Made by a program: the position numbers and the translations under genes. This document shows, piece after piece, positions 6,847-15,789 of a stretch of DNA of 64,000 nucleotides. The notes under the pieces are model-generated. The model had not been told where the DNA came from. It saw only the letters and a list, made by a program, of their open reading frames with translations, and ran no database searches. Origin of the DNA: an uncultured Caldilineaceae bacterium (GTDB lineage Bacteria; Chloroflexota; Anaerolineae; Caldilineales; Caldilineaceae); assembly GCA_958295915.1 (NCBI GenBank), contig OY282381.1:2564722-2628721 (forward strand), in the 5' to 3' direction. How positions within the stretch are numbered: the first letter of the stretch is position 1; each line of letters starts with the position of its first letter.

Positions 6847-8427
6847 CTATTCTATCAGCAGGAAATCGGTGGAAGCCCATGTGAGGCCATCCACCTCAGT
6901 GCTGACCAGTAGTGCCCATGCGCCATCCAGGCTGATGCCGAGGATTGGAAAACTATGACCGCTCAGAATGTGACCGACAATTGGCGCATCCAGTGACGGC
7001 TCGCTGCGCAGCCGCAGCCGCAGTCCCTGGCCGGTGAAGACGGTGGCACGGCCCATCTGTACTTTCAGCTCTGTATCTCTCAACTCCACCAGCGAGGTGG
7101 AAACCCAGACCGGATCGTCGATGTCGGGGAAGAAGATCGCCACCCACTCCTCATCTGCACTGAAACCGGCGACCGGATAGACTTCACCGGCGGAGACGCC
7201 TGCCAAGACCTCGGAGATGGTTTCTGGTTTACTGCGGACACGCAGAGAACGGGGCGTGATGATCGCCAGCTGCGTTGCCACGTCACCTTCACTGAGCAGC
7301 GTCATCTCCGTGGACGATTTTTCCGACATAGTCTCCTCGCCAGCGCCCTCTTCGTCCGCGTCTTCCTCAGACATGGACATCGCCCCGCTCGTAACCGCAA
7401 AGGCCGGACTGATTGGCGCGCCGTCCTCTAACACAGGGACATCCGGGCCGGGGAACTCGAAGACGTCAAGCACGCCGCTGTCTACATGGAGCATGGCATA
7501 GAGGCCCTCAGTGGCTGCATCGACGTCGATATTTACAGCCAGATCTGTAGTGACTCCAGGCTCCACGGATGCCTGCCCGATGATCGCCCCGAATGAGCCG
7601 GCATCATCTGCGTGGACGACGATCCAGCCCTTTTCCTGGGCCACAACTTCAACTATCGTGATCCTACCTTCGATCACATCCTGGGCGTTCACTGTGACAC
7701 TCGGACTCAATTCATCCGCTGCCATAGCGTCGTCGGATTTTTCTTCAGCGACGGCGGTTTCTTCTGCCATAGCGTCATCGGATTTTTCTTCAACGGCGGT
7801 GGTTTCTTCTGCCATAGCGTCGTCGGATTTTTCTTCAGCGGCGGTTTCTTCTGCCATAGCGTCGTCGGATTTTTCTTCAGCGGCGGTGGTTTCTTCTGCC
7901 ATATCCTCGTCGGATTTTTCTTCAGCGGCGGTGGTTTCTTCTGCCATATCCTCGTCGGATTTCTCCTCAGCGATAGCATCTTCTGCCATATCCTCGTCGC
8001 CGTCAGTCACAAGAAGTGTGGCGGCATCGCCGTCCAGCATCACCTCCTCCGTTAAGATCCAGCCGATGGTCTCCACATCCGGCACTTGCACTTGCAGCCA
8101 GTTTCCGTCCGCAGTCCGCCCGATAACAGGGAGGACATCACCTTCGATCAAGCCGGCGATGATCGGCGTTTCTGCGCTGGCCTCTCGGCGCACTCGCAGT
8201 GCGCTGACAGCTGCCGTTGCCTGTAAGGTGACCATCTCTTGCGCGGCAGCTGTTTCAGAAATTGCCTCCGGATCAAGTGGCGCTATAGGGGTCAGGAGCA
8301 GCACAAAATCTTCCTGGAAAGGATAGCAACTGGCAATCAGCAGGGTCAGGATTGCCAATGCCCCAAGCAAAGGGAGGCGTTGAACGCGCCTCTGCTCGAA
8401 AGAGGCGCTGTGAAAGCGAATAGGCAT
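6847..8427 (-). CDS. SH3-repeat lipoprotein with acidic tandem repeats
   Basis: A 526-residue predicted lipoprotein. The signal ends TLLIASC (lipobox Cys about residue 34), implying attachment to the outer face of the membrane. An SH3-like domain (about 58-120, LRVRREASAETPIIAGLIEGD) is followed by six imperfect copies of a 14-16 residue acidic unit (EEKSDDAMAEETTA), a beta-rich domain resembling DUF7282, and two more SH3-like repeats at the C-terminus (LRVRSKPETISEVLAG and LRLRSEPSLDAPIVG). Start ATG 8427 follows AGGAGGAACAT; a longer upstream frame is unlikely. Codons about 7-17 of the signal n-region (SASFEQRRVQR) come from an R2 hairpin. A wall- or surface-binding role is inferred. Confidence 0.82.
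   Translation of the reverse strand: MPIRFHSASFEQRRVQRLPLLGALAILTLLIASCYPFQEDFVLLLTPIAPLDPEAISETAAAQEMVTLQATAAVSALRVRREASAETPIIAGLIEGDVLPVIGRTADGNWLQVQVPDVETIGWILTEEVMLDGDAATLLVTDGDEDMAEDAIAEEKSDEDMAEETTAAEEKSDEDMAEETTAAEEKSDDAMAEETAAEEKSDDAMAEETTAVEEKSDDAMAEETAVAEEKSDDAMAADELSPSVTVNAQDVIEGRITIVEVVAQEKGWIVVHADDAGSFGAIIGQASVEPGVTTDLAVNIDVDAATEGLYAMLHVDSGVLDVFEFPGPDVPVLEDGAPISPAFAVTSGAMSMSEEDADEEGAGEETMSEKSSTEMTLLSEGDVATQLAIITPRSLRVRSKPETISEVLAGVSAGEVYPVAGFSADEEWVAIFFPDIDDPVWVSTSLVELRDTELKVQMGRATVFTGQGLRLRLRSEPSLDAPIVGHILSGHSFPILGISLDGAWALLVSTEVDGLTWASTDFLLIE
7724..7990 (-). repeat. In-gene acidic tandem repeats
   Basis: About six imperfect copies of a 42-48 bp unit encoding EEKSDDAMAEETTA variants. 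Adjacent copies are nearly identical at the DNA level, so the tract is probably prone to copy-number change. Confidence 0.85.
8386..8408 (+). repeat. R2 hairpin, copy 1 (inside SH3 lipoprotein gene)
   Basis: GCGCCTCT-GCTCGAA-AGAGGCGC: an 8-bp perfect stem with a 7-nt loop, flanked by GTTGAAC. It is read in frame as part of the lipoprotein signal n-region on the opposite strand. Confidence 0.92.
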
Positions 8428-8538
8428 ATGTTCCTCCTGGGCTCGCCGTGAGGTAGGCGCAATTTCTAGGGTACACAACAGTGGATCTGTGCGAACATTA
8501 TTATGGCACGGCAGAAGAAAAGATGCCAAATGATTTCT

Positions 8539-8623
8539 GACCACTGATTTTTATGATTCATGTGATTGCCTTGATAACTGCAGTTCATCATCCCTATCAT
8601 ATAAATCAGATGAATCAGTGGTC
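8539..8623. repeat. R4-type long inverted repeat
   Basis: An 85-nt segment bounded by GACCACTGATT and its exact reverse complement AATCAGTGGTC, with the palindrome AACTGCAGTT at the centre (8576-8585) and ATGATT/AATCA motifs in both arms. It lies between the divergent SH3-lipoprotein and CUT1 binding-protein genes, directly upstream of the -35 box of the latter. Confidence 0.82.
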
Positions 8624-8634
8624 AAAATTGAAGT

Positions 8635-8663
8635 TTGACACGCGATACGCAATTTACTATACT
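8635..8663 (+). promoter_or_regulatory. Sigma-70-type promoter of the CUT1 locus
   Basis: TTGACA at 8635-8640, a 17-nt spacer, and TATACT at 8658-8663. This is close to consensus. A start near 8670 would give a leader of about 115 nt. CCAATATTGG at 8705-8714 is a perfect 10-bp palindrome in the leader and could be a repressor site. Confidence 0.72.
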
Positions 8664-8785
8664 GAAATTTATCCACGCCGCTTGGCATATTGATACCCTC
8701 CAAGCCAATATTGGCACAGTAGACAGCTATGCAAGTATTGCTATCTACCTTCGACCGCACTGGTCGCACATTAAGGAGAAGAATT

Positions 8786-10174
8786 ATGACTGACAACTAT
8801 CGCAAGTTCGTTTCCAGGCGTGAGTTTCTCCGTCTATCTGCGATTGCGACTGCTGGCGCCACGTTTGCAGCATGTGCCCCGCCAGCGGCGCAACCAGAGC
8901 AAGCAGCCGCTGACGCCGCCTCGGCCGCCGAGGCTGACACCACCATCACATTATGGAGCTGGGGCACCGCGATGGCGCGCTACCGAGATGTAGAGGGCAA
9001 TGACATATTTGTCGAAACATTAAAAGCGGACACAGGGCTGGATCTGGAGCTGGGGATGGTTGATCACCCAGACATGGCCGCAAAGCTCAAGGCAGCCCTC
9101 CCCGCTGGCACCGGCCCCGATCTGCTTAACACGGACTTCGACATCGTGGGACCATTCTGGGGTTTTGTCGAACCTTTGAATGCCTGGGGCGAGGCCGAAT
9201 GGGGTTCCAGTTGGAAAGAAGATCTGTTTTCGGGCGCAGCCTTAAGTGAGATGGAGATCGTTGCCAACATCGTGGACCTTCCCGGCGAGTCCTTGTACTT
9301 GCCCGGCAATATGCAACTGCTGGGCTGGGTATACTACTGGATTCCAACTTTTGAAGAGCGCGGCATCGATCCATCTACATTCAACACGTGGGAAGACTTC
9401 GAAGCCGTCCTCCAGGCGTTCGTGGACGATGATATCGCGCCGATTGGTGGCTACTCGCATCCGGCGACTTTTGTAGACTGGTTCAAGAGTCTGGTCGAGA
9501 TAACGGCCCCCGGCCAGATGGCTGAGGTGCAGGTGGGCAACGGCAAATTTACCGACTCCGGCATCGTGACCGCGTTTGATCTGTTCGCCAAAGTGCATAA
9601 CGAGTATATGCAAGAGGGAGCTATAGGCGCCCAGGATGGCAACGCCGTGCGCGAGCCGTTCTGGAACGGTAGTGGCGACAGGCCCATAATTAATATATTC
9701 ACCGGCACCCCCTACTTCGGCTTTCTGCATCACGAATCCGAAGTCATACGGGACGCTATGAACAATCACGTGGGCACATTTTTGCTTCCTGGCGCCAAAG
9801 GGCTGGCCGCCACCGATGCGGGCGTGGCCATGGTGGCCGCTTCAGAGCGCAAGGAAAACGCCTGGGAGTACATGAAGTGGCGTACGCTGGGGCCGGGCGC
9901 CGAACAGATCGCCTCAACCGGGCAGCCGATGGGCGCCAAAGCCATCGAGGTCCCGCCACAGGACACTGACTTCGACAAGAATCTGGGCGAGCCGCTGCTT
10001 GAGGCCATGGTCAGCGGCGACAACGTGTTCCGCCGCGTCCTGTGTACAGACGTTTATCAACAACTGGGGGTCGTCCTGCCAGGTGTTACCGTGGGCCAGA
10101 TTACAGCCGAAGAGGCGGCCCAGGAAGTGCAGGATGCATTCGACCAGTCTTGCCAGCAGTGGGTTAAATCGTAA
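8786..10174 (+). CDS. CUT1-type sugar ABC transporter, solute-binding lipoprotein
   Basis: A 462-residue extracellular binding protein (SBP family 1). The N-terminus has a twin-arginine-like SRREFLRLSAIATAG followed by FAACAPP, so it may be exported folded and then lipidated at Cys. The mature part begins with an Ala/Glu-rich linker, then DTTITLWSWG, a usual first strand of sugar binders. Start ATG 8786 has AAGGAG 8 nt upstream; an upstream in-frame start at 8729 is unlikely. Two MalF/MalG-type permeases follow, but no ATPase is encoded nearby, which is common for CUT1 systems sharing an MsmK-type ATPase. Substrate is unknown; neighbouring glycosidase-like genes suggest an oligosaccharide. 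Confidence 0.93.
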   Translation: MTDNYRKFVSRREFLRLSAIATAGATFAACAPPAAQPEQAAADAASAAEADTTITLWSWGTAMARYRDVEGNDIFVETLKADTGLDLELGMVDHPDMAAKLKAALPAGTGPDLLNTDFDIVGPFWGFVEPLNAWGEAEWGSSWKEDLFSGAALSEMEIVANIVDLPGESLYLPGNMQLLGWVYYWIPTFEERGIDPSTFNTWEDFEAVLQAFVDDDIAPIGGYSHPATFVDWFKSLVEITAPGQMAEVQVGNGKFTDSGIVTAFDLFAKVHNEYMQEGAIGAQDGNAVREPFWNGSGDRPIINIFTGTPYFGFLHHESEVIRDAMNNHVGTFLLPGAKGLAATDAGVAMVAASERKENAWEYMKWRTLGPGAEQIASTGQPMGAKAIEVPPQDTDFDKNLGEPLLEAMVSGDNVFRRVLCTDVYQQLGVVLPGVTVGQITAEEAAQEVQDAFDQSCQQWVKS

Positions 10175-10177
10175 ACT

Positions 10178-10263
10178 CAGTTTTCAGTGGTCAGTGAACT
10201 GCAGTTACTCGAAACTAAAAACCAGAAACTTTTTTAGTGGCCAGTGCCGTTACTGGCCACTGC
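10178..10263. repeat. R3 repeat cluster with perfect hairpin
   Basis: The spacer after the binding-protein gene holds AACTGCAGTT, GTTACTCGAAACTAAAAAC and a perfect hairpin AGTGGCCAGT-GCCGTT-ACTGGCCACT (10236-10261). The hairpin could attenuate transcription between the binding protein and the permeases. Confidence 0.78.
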
Positions 10264-10284
10264 AGTTGTGGGGGAGCTCAATCC

Positions 10285-11181
10285 TTGAGGTGGCGTGTTG
10301 CGCGTGGTTTACGAGCCAATAGTGGTTTGCTGTTCGTTTTGCCGGGCTTACTCATCTATCTGGGATTTATTGCCTGGCCGATTATTGCCACGTTTTACAA
10401 CAGCTTTTTTATATGGGATGGGTTCAGCCCTGACCGCGAGTTTATCGGCCTGGACCACTATGTCCGCTTGTTCACAAAAGATCGCGCCTTTCGCCTCAGT
10501 ATTCGCAATAATATCTACTGGGCGGTCATCACCGTCGTCGTTCTATCGATTTTTGGTTTCCTCTTCGCCTATTTGCTCAATCAACGTATACGTCTTCGTA
10601 ACGCCTATCGCGCGGCGCTATTCCTGCCAGTCACCGCCTCCCTAGTCGTGATCGGCTTTACGTGGGAGTTCATTTACCAGCCTGAAGTTGGCTTACTTAG
10701 CCATACGCTGCGCCGCTATGGATTCGATCATTTGGTCCGAGTCTGGCTGGCTGACCCTGACGTCACCATTTTTGCTATCATTGTTGTTTCTTTGTGGGCC
10801 TCGCTCGGGTTTTGGGTCGTTGTCTTTCTGGCTGCTTTACAGGCTGTTCCCCCAGATCTGTATGACTGCGCCGCTGTAGATGGGGCTACCGGCTTTCGTC
10901 AGATGTGGCATATTGCCGTCCCGCTGACCATGGGGACTACCCGCGCCCTGTGGATTTTGGGATTGATTCGCGCTATCAATGCGTTCGCTCTGGTCTTCCT
11001 CCTGTCGCGAGGGGGCCCGTACCATGCGTCCGAGGTCATCGCGTATCAGATCTATGAACAGGCCTTCAGGACCAACCATACGGGCTATGCTTCGGCGCTC
11101 TCAGTCGTGCTGCTGCTCATTTCAGCCGTCGTCACCATCTTCCAGTTGCTTTTGCTGCGCGGGCGCCGCATTCAGTTGTAA
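10285..11181 (+). CDS. CUT1 sugar ABC transporter permease (MalF type)
   Basis: An inner-membrane channel subunit of about 298 residues and six membrane segments. It begins GLLFVLPGLLIYLGFIAWPII and carries the ATPase-contacting loop YDCAAVDGATGFRQMWHIAVPLTMG. I choose TTG 10285, which has GGGGGAG upstream. The longer frame from GTG 10237 would translate the R3 hairpin into protein. It lies 33 bp before the second permease, as one transcription unit. The start codon call is moderate; the function class is firm. Confidence 0.92.
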   Translation: MRWRVARGLRANSGLLFVLPGLLIYLGFIAWPIIATFYNSFFIWDGFSPDREFIGLDHYVRLFTKDRAFRLSIRNNIYWAVITVVVLSIFGFLFAYLLNQRIRLRNAYRAALFLPVTASLVVIGFTWEFIYQPEVGLLSHTLRRYGFDHLVRVWLADPDVTIFAIIVVSLWASLGFWVVVFLAALQAVPPDLYDCAAVDGATGFRQMWHIAVPLTMGTTRALWILGLIRAINAFALVFLLSRGGPYHASEVIAYQIYEQAFRTNHTGYASALSVVLLLISAVVTIFQLLLLRGRRIQL

Positions 11182-11213
11182 TGCGCCCGTCCGGAATCCA
11201 GGAAGGAGCAAAT

Positions 11214-12101
11214 ATGCGCCTATCTTTGCCGAAAATGTTGAATGCGCCTCTGCTCGAAAGAGGCGCGAAAAAATTCCGCAAGAATGCCGTTTTGCTTCAT
11301 GGCGTGCTGTTGTCTGTTTCACTCATCATGGTTTTCCCCTGGCTGATCGCGATTTCCACAGGCCTGAAAGCGCCCGGCGAATCATCCATTAATCGAAGTC
11401 TGATCCCCTGGGAAATAGCGCTTAGTAATTTTTCGGATGCCTGGCGGATAGCCAATGTGCCCCTGTTAGCGTTCAACAGCTTCATCGTGACTGCCGCCTC
11501 GGTGGTTATGATTCTGTTTTTGGCTTCGCTGGCAGCCTACGGCTTTGCCCGGCTTACTTTCGTCCTCAAAGAGTCGCTCTATCTGTTATTCTTAGCCGGC
11601 CTCATGTTGCAGGCCGCGGCGATCATGGTCCCACTCTACCAGGTAAACGTCGCCTTTGGGTTTTTGGACACCTATTTCGCCTTGATCGGTCCCTACATTG
11701 CCCTTGGCCTCCCCTTTGCTATCTTGATCTTACGCGGTTTCTTTGAAGGTTTGCCCGCAGAACTTGAAGATGCGGCCCTCATAGACGGGGCTTCGCGCTT
11801 CACCATATACTGGCGCATCATGCTGCCTCTGACCCGTCCGGCATTAGCCACGGTAGCAATCTTTACCGGTTTGGGCACGTGGAATGACTTCCTGCTACCC
11901 ATGCTGATGACCAACAGACCCCATCTGCGAACGATGCCGCTTGGGCTGATCCTGTTCGAGCTTGAAGGCGGTATCGGTTTCGTCCAACATGAGTATCGCT
12001 TTGCCTTGATCATCATGATGACGCTCCCGGTAATCATTGTCTTTCTCCTCTTGCAGAGGCAGTTCATGAGCGGGCTGACAGCCGGCGCTATCAAGGGGTG
12101 A
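11214..12101 (+). CDS. CUT1 sugar ABC transporter permease (MalG type)
   Basis: The second channel subunit, 295 residues with six membrane segments and the EAA loop LEDAALIDGASRFTIYWRIMLPLTRPA split around residues 180-206. Start ATG 11214 follows GGAAGGAG. The cytoplasmic N-terminus contains an in-frame R2 hairpin read as LNAPLLERGAKK (about residues 9-20), absent from typical MalG proteins. It partners with the preceding permease and binding protein. Confidence 0.93.
   Translation: MRLSLPKMLNAPLLERGAKKFRKNAVLLHGVLLSVSLIMVFPWLIAISTGLKAPGESSINRSLIPWEIALSNFSDAWRIANVPLLAFNSFIVTAASVVMILFLASLAAYGFARLTFVLKESLYLLFLAGLMLQAAAIMVPLYQVNVAFGFLDTYFALIGPYIALGLPFAILILRGFFEGLPAELEDAALIDGASRFTIYWRIMLPLTRPALATVAIFTGLGTWNDFLLPMLMTNRPHLRTMPLGLILFELEGGIGFVQHEYRFALIIMMTLPVIIVFLLLQRQFMSGLTAGAIKG
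11244..11266 (+). repeat. R2 hairpin, copy 2 (inside permease gene)
   Basis: A perfect 23-nt R2 core with GTTGAAT 5' flank, translated in frame as part of the permease N-terminus. Confidence 0.92.
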
Positions 12102-12104
12102 AAT

Positions 12105-12178
12105 CGTTTTAGTTGCCAGTTTTTTGTTTTCAGCAACCGCGCCGTTACTCGAAACTGAAAACTTAAAACTAGAAACTC
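12105..12178. repeat. R3-type repeat
   Basis: The spacer between the permease and the first glycosidase-like gene contains GTTACTCGAAACTGAAAAC, a near copy of the R3 arm at 10203-10223, plus related AGTTTT/AAAACT segments. Confidence 0.6.
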
Positions 12179-12193
12179 CTGCGAGCCACCGAC

Positions 12194-13912
12194 ATGTATC
12201 CACAAAACCAAGTGGCAGAATGGGGTTATGCCTCGAGCAAGGTCTACGGCGACCCGTTTAACGAGGTGACGCTGGACCTTCTCGTTACCGCCCCTGACGG
12301 TCATACGCAGACCGTTCCCGCCTTCTGGTCCGGCGAACAGACTTGGGGCGTGCGCTATGCTTCCTCTAAAATCGGCCTCCATCGCTACCGCACCCGTTGC
12401 TCAGATGTTGACAATCGTGACCTGCACGGGCAGGAAGGCATGATTGAGATTGCGCCCTATGAAGGTGACAATCCTTTGTTCCAGCATGGGCCCTTGCGGG
12501 TTGCCAGCAACGGACGCTATCTGGAACACACAGATGGGACGCCTTTTTTCTGGTTGGGCGATACCTGGTGGATGGGCCTGGTGAAACGCCTGCCGTGGCC
12601 GGCAGGGTTTAAGTCGCTAACCGCTGACAGAGTTAAGAAAGGGTTCACCGTTATTCAGTTGGTCGCTGGGCTTTACCCGGATATGCCCCCCTTTGATCCA
12701 CGCGGCGCCAACGAGGCCGGCTTCCCTTGGGATAAAGACTTCAGCAGGATAAATCCGGCTTATTTCGATATGGCCGACCGCAGGATCGACTGGATCGTCC
12801 AAAACGGACTACTTCCCAGCGTCGTTGGCTCCTGGGGCTACTTCATGGACTTCGCCGGCGAAGAAGCGATAAAGAAGCATTGGCGCAATCTGGTGGCTCG
12901 GTACGGCGCTTACCCGGTAGTCTGGGACGTAGCCGGAGAAGCGCTCATGCCGCACTATACCAACCCGCATTGGAACGAGATTTACGCTACAGCTTTACAA
13001 CCAAATAAACCATCAGTGAGCGCCAGTGAGGTTGCAAAAACTCGGCTCCAACGCGCAGATCTGCCGACGCGAGTGCGAGAACGACAGGACAAGGTCCGCT
13101 CTGCCTGGACTCGCGTCGCGCGCTATCTGCGTTCAATCGATCCATACCACCACCCAATGACCATTCATCCTGGAACCGGAGGAATATGGTCCTATGACCA
13201 TGTCGATGATCCATCTGTTATTGACATAGACATCACGCAGTGTGGTCTGCACGATATACTCACTTTCCCCCAGATTCTGGACGAAGTTGTCAGCCAGGTT
13301 CCCAAATTGCCGCGGATGCCGAGGTTCGTGGGCGAATCCTGCTACGAGGGAGAGGGGGGATGGAATTGGGAAAACGTGCAGCGGCTGATGTTCTGGGGGA
13401 GCGTTCTGAGCGGCGCCGCCGGCCACACCTACGGCGCAAGTGGGATCTGGCAGGTCAACACCCGCGCGCAGCCTTTCGGTCACGACCCTCGGATATTCGG
13501 CGAATCTTTCGATGAAGACCCATGGGATGAGGCGATGCATTTCGCTGGTTCCAAGCAGGTGGGCCTCGGCAGGCGTCTCTTGGAGCGCTATCCCTGGTGG
13601 CGATTTGAGCCGCATCCGCAATGGGTTACACACCTGGGGGGACACTACTTTAAGCCATTGGCAGACTATATCAAACCATTCGCAGCCGGCATTCCGGGAG
13701 AAGTGCGTATTTTCTTCATTCCAGTGCGAAATCTGATCACAGTCAAAGAGATTGAGCCGGGGATACCCTATCGCGCATTGTACTTCGATCCGAGAAAGGG
13801 GCGAGAATACGATGCCGGCGCCGTGGTCCCCGACGCACAGGGCGCGTGGCAACCGCCGAAACCGCCTATCATCCAGGATTGGGTTCTTGTGATGGAGGCG
13901 CAAGGTGATTAG
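12194..13912 (+). CDS. DUF5060/DUF4038 apiosidase-like glycoside hydrolase, paralog 1
   Basis: A 572-residue cytoplasmic protein: no signal peptide. Residues 1-90 form an Ig-like DUF5060 module (TLDLLVTAPDGHTQTVPAFWSG...YRTRCSD), then a TIM-barrel of the DUF4038/apiosidase-like (GH140-related) type begins TDGTPFFWLGDTWWMGL. Candidate catalytic acids sit in WDVAGEALMPHY and RFVGESCYEGEGGWNWE. The C-terminal beta domain ends PPIIQDWVLVME. A cytoplasmic location next to a sugar importer suggests cleavage of imported oligosaccharides. The paralog at 14033 is about half identical by eye. No strong ribosome-binding site precedes ATG 12194, so the start is tentative. Confidence 0.87.
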   Translation: MYPQNQVAEWGYASSKVYGDPFNEVTLDLLVTAPDGHTQTVPAFWSGEQTWGVRYASSKIGLHRYRTRCSDVDNRDLHGQEGMIEIAPYEGDNPLFQHGPLRVASNGRYLEHTDGTPFFWLGDTWWMGLVKRLPWPAGFKSLTADRVKKGFTVIQLVAGLYPDMPPFDPRGANEAGFPWDKDFSRINPAYFDMADRRIDWIVQNGLLPSVVGSWGYFMDFAGEEAIKKHWRNLVARYGAYPVVWDVAGEALMPHYTNPHWNEIYATALQPNKPSVSASEVAKTRLQRADLPTRVRERQDKVRSAWTRVARYLRSIDPYHHPMTIHPGTGGIWSYDHVDDPSVIDIDITQCGLHDILTFPQILDEVVSQVPKLPRMPRFVGESCYEGEGGWNWENVQRLMFWGSVLSGAAGHTYGASGIWQVNTRAQPFGHDPRIFGESFDEDPWDEAMHFAGSKQVGLGRRLLERYPWWRFEPHPQWVTHLGGHYFKPLADYIKPFAAGIPGEVRIFFIPVRNLITVKEIEPGIPYRALYFDPRKGREYDAGAVVPDAQGAWQPPKPPIIQDWVLVMEAQGD

Positions 13913-14032
13913 TGGCTAGTGGCGAGAAGTGAGGAGTGAGAGGCTGTTTCTCTCGCCTTGGGGTGACGTAACGCCGGTCTTCCGCGACCGGTACGCTACC
14001 AAAGCGTGCGTCACTGGAAAGGAGAAACCAAT

Positions 14033-15712
14033 ATGCTTTACGCGATCCAAAACAGCGCCACCGAATGGGCCTACAGTTCAGGCAAGAGTTACAGCGATCC
14101 ATTTAATGATGTTCAGCTTGATCTGCTGATTACCCGTCCCGATGGCAGCGAACAGGTTGTGCCGGCCTTTTGGGCCGGCGAACAAACCTGGCGCGTGCGC
14201 TATAGCTCCACGCAAACAGGCGTCCATCACTATCGCACCGTCTGCTCGGATGCAAGCAATGCCAGCCTGCATGAACAGACGGGGACGTTGGAAGTAACGC
14301 CTTATGAGGGCAACAACCCCTTGCTCAAGCATGGGCCAGTACAGGTTGCCAGGAACGGCCGCACTTTCGAACACGTGGACGGCACACCCTTTTTCTGGCT
14401 GGGCGATACCTGGTGGATGGGCTTTTGTAAACGTCTCAAATGGCCCGAAGATTTTCAGGAATTGACGGCCGATCGGGTGGCCAAAGGCTTCAGCCTGATT
14501 CAAATCGTCGCCGGACTATATCCCGATATGGAACCCTTCGACGAACGCGGCGCCAATGAAGCGGGTTTCCCTTGGGACCGGGAATTCACCCAAATCAATC
14601 CTGCCTACTTCGATCTGGTCGACCTTCGTCTGGCTCATCTGGTGCGGTCAGGGTTGGTTCCTTGTATCGTTGGCTGTTGGGGCTTCTTTATCGATTTCGC
14701 CGGGGAGGAGGTGATAAAGAAGCATTGGCGTTACCTGATTGCCCGCTATGGCGCCTATCCAGTCGTGTGGTGTACAGCTGGCGAGGCCCTGATGCCTTAT
14801 TATCTTTCCGAAGAAACCAAAGAATTTCAGAAATGGCGCACCGAGACCAGACTGGTCTCGCCAGCCGACGTTACCTGGCTTCCGCCTGAAAAGCGAGCCG
14901 CCTGGTCAGATATCATGCGCACTGTGCGGGCAACTGACCCGTATAAACATCCGGTCACCATTCATCCGAACGGTTTCGCCCACCTGACCCCGGATGATCC
15001 GGCCCTGGTGGATATCAATATGCTCCACCCCGCTCACCTCGGCGGCTACCTGACGCTCGTTGACACGGTGAATATTGTGGAAAGCGCTGTGGCAGAGGGG
15101 CCCCACATACCGGTGTTGGTCGCCGAGGTCAGCTATGAAGGCGAGATGGAGATGAACCGGCATGAGACGCAACGGTTTCTTTTCTGGTCCTCTATCCTGA
15201 CGGGCGCCGGCGGCCACACCTACGGCGCAAACGGCATCTGGCAGGTGAATACGCCTGAAAAAGCGTTTGGCCCGTCGCCGCACGGCGCATCCTATGGCTA
15301 CATCCCCTGGAATGAGGCCTACCGGCTGCCAGGGTCGGGCCATCTTGGAAACGCGAAACGTCTTTTGGAACGGTATGCCTGGCGGGACTTTGAACCACAT
15401 CCTGAATGGGTTGAGCCGCACCATACACCGGAAAATCGTATGTTGCCCTATGCCGCCGGTATCCCCGGAAAGGTGAGGGTATTGTATCTGCCGGCTCAAG
15501 CGATACGGTACGTCAACCGCGGAGAAGTGGTTGTTACGGGATTAGAGGCGGATCTCCAATATCGCGGCTTCTATTTCGATACAAAGACGGGCAAAGAATA
15601 TGAAGCAGTTCCCCTCAAGGGCGACGCGCAGAGGAACTGCGCCCTGCCCAAGGCGCCCATTATCTGGGATTGGGTATTTATTATGGAGGCGGATGATGAC
15701 AAAAGCGGCTGA
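14033..15712 (+). CDS. DUF5060/DUF4038 apiosidase-like glycoside hydrolase, paralog 2
   Basis: A 559-residue paralog of the preceding gene with the same plan: Ig-like domain with PAFWAGEQTWRVRYSS, barrel with HVDGTPFFWLGDTWWMGF, candidate acid residues in WCTAGEALMPYY and VAEVSYEGEMEMN, and the ending KAPIIWDWVFIMEADDD. ATG 14033 follows AAAGGAG. The 120-bp gap after paralog 1 holds no gene. The last 178 bp are repeated, diverged, at 16247-16418. The two genes probably act on related bonds of one glycan; this is inference from tandem arrangement. Confidence 0.88.
   Translation: MLYAIQNSATEWAYSSGKSYSDPFNDVQLDLLITRPDGSEQVVPAFWAGEQTWRVRYSSTQTGVHHYRTVCSDASNASLHEQTGTLEVTPYEGNNPLLKHGPVQVARNGRTFEHVDGTPFFWLGDTWWMGFCKRLKWPEDFQELTADRVAKGFSLIQIVAGLYPDMEPFDERGANEAGFPWDREFTQINPAYFDLVDLRLAHLVRSGLVPCIVGCWGFFIDFAGEEVIKKHWRYLIARYGAYPVVWCTAGEALMPYYLSEETKEFQKWRTETRLVSPADVTWLPPEKRAAWSDIMRTVRATDPYKHPVTIHPNGFAHLTPDDPALVDINMLHPAHLGGYLTLVDTVNIVESAVAEGPHIPVLVAEVSYEGEMEMNRHETQRFLFWSSILTGAGGHTYGANGIWQVNTPEKAFGPSPHGASYGYIPWNEAYRLPGSGHLGNAKRLLERYAWRDFEPHPEWVEPHHTPENRMLPYAAGIPGKVRVLYLPAQAIRYVNRGEVVVTGLEADLQYRGFYFDTKTGKEYEAVPLKGDAQRNCALPKAPIIWDWVFIMEADDDKSG
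15535..15712 (+). repeat. Direct repeat flanking DUF2227 gene, copy A
   Basis: The 3' end of paralog 2, beginning TTACGGGATTAGAGGCG and running through KAPIIWDW...EADDDKSG into ATGACAAAAGCGGCTGA. The same series of motifs recurs at 16247-16418. The ATGACAAAAGCGGCTGA at the end of copy A matches the start of the PhyH gene that follows copy B. Confidence 0.85.
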
Positions 15713-15723
15713 AAGTGTTGAAC

Positions 15724-15746
15724 GCGCCTCTGCTCGAAAGAGGCGC
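15724..15746 (+). repeat. R2 hairpin, copy 3
   Basis: A perfect R2 core with GTTGAAC flank. It lies just after the abortive PhyH-like start (ATGACAAAAGCGGCTGAA) and is read in frame in a 30-codon ORF that ends at 15788. Confidence 0.92.
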
Positions 15747-15789
15747 GTTGGTGATGCGCAGCGTCTGTCACTGATGGAAGGTGTGTAGC

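Noticed and set aside
7724..7990. CRISPR array
   Set aside because: Units are in-frame protein repeats of 42-48 bp with graded differences and no spacer structure.
15696..15788. 30-codon ORF MTKAAESVERASARKRR... as a real gene
   Set aside because: It copies the start of the PhyH gene and then runs through an R2 hairpin; most likely a duplication remnant.
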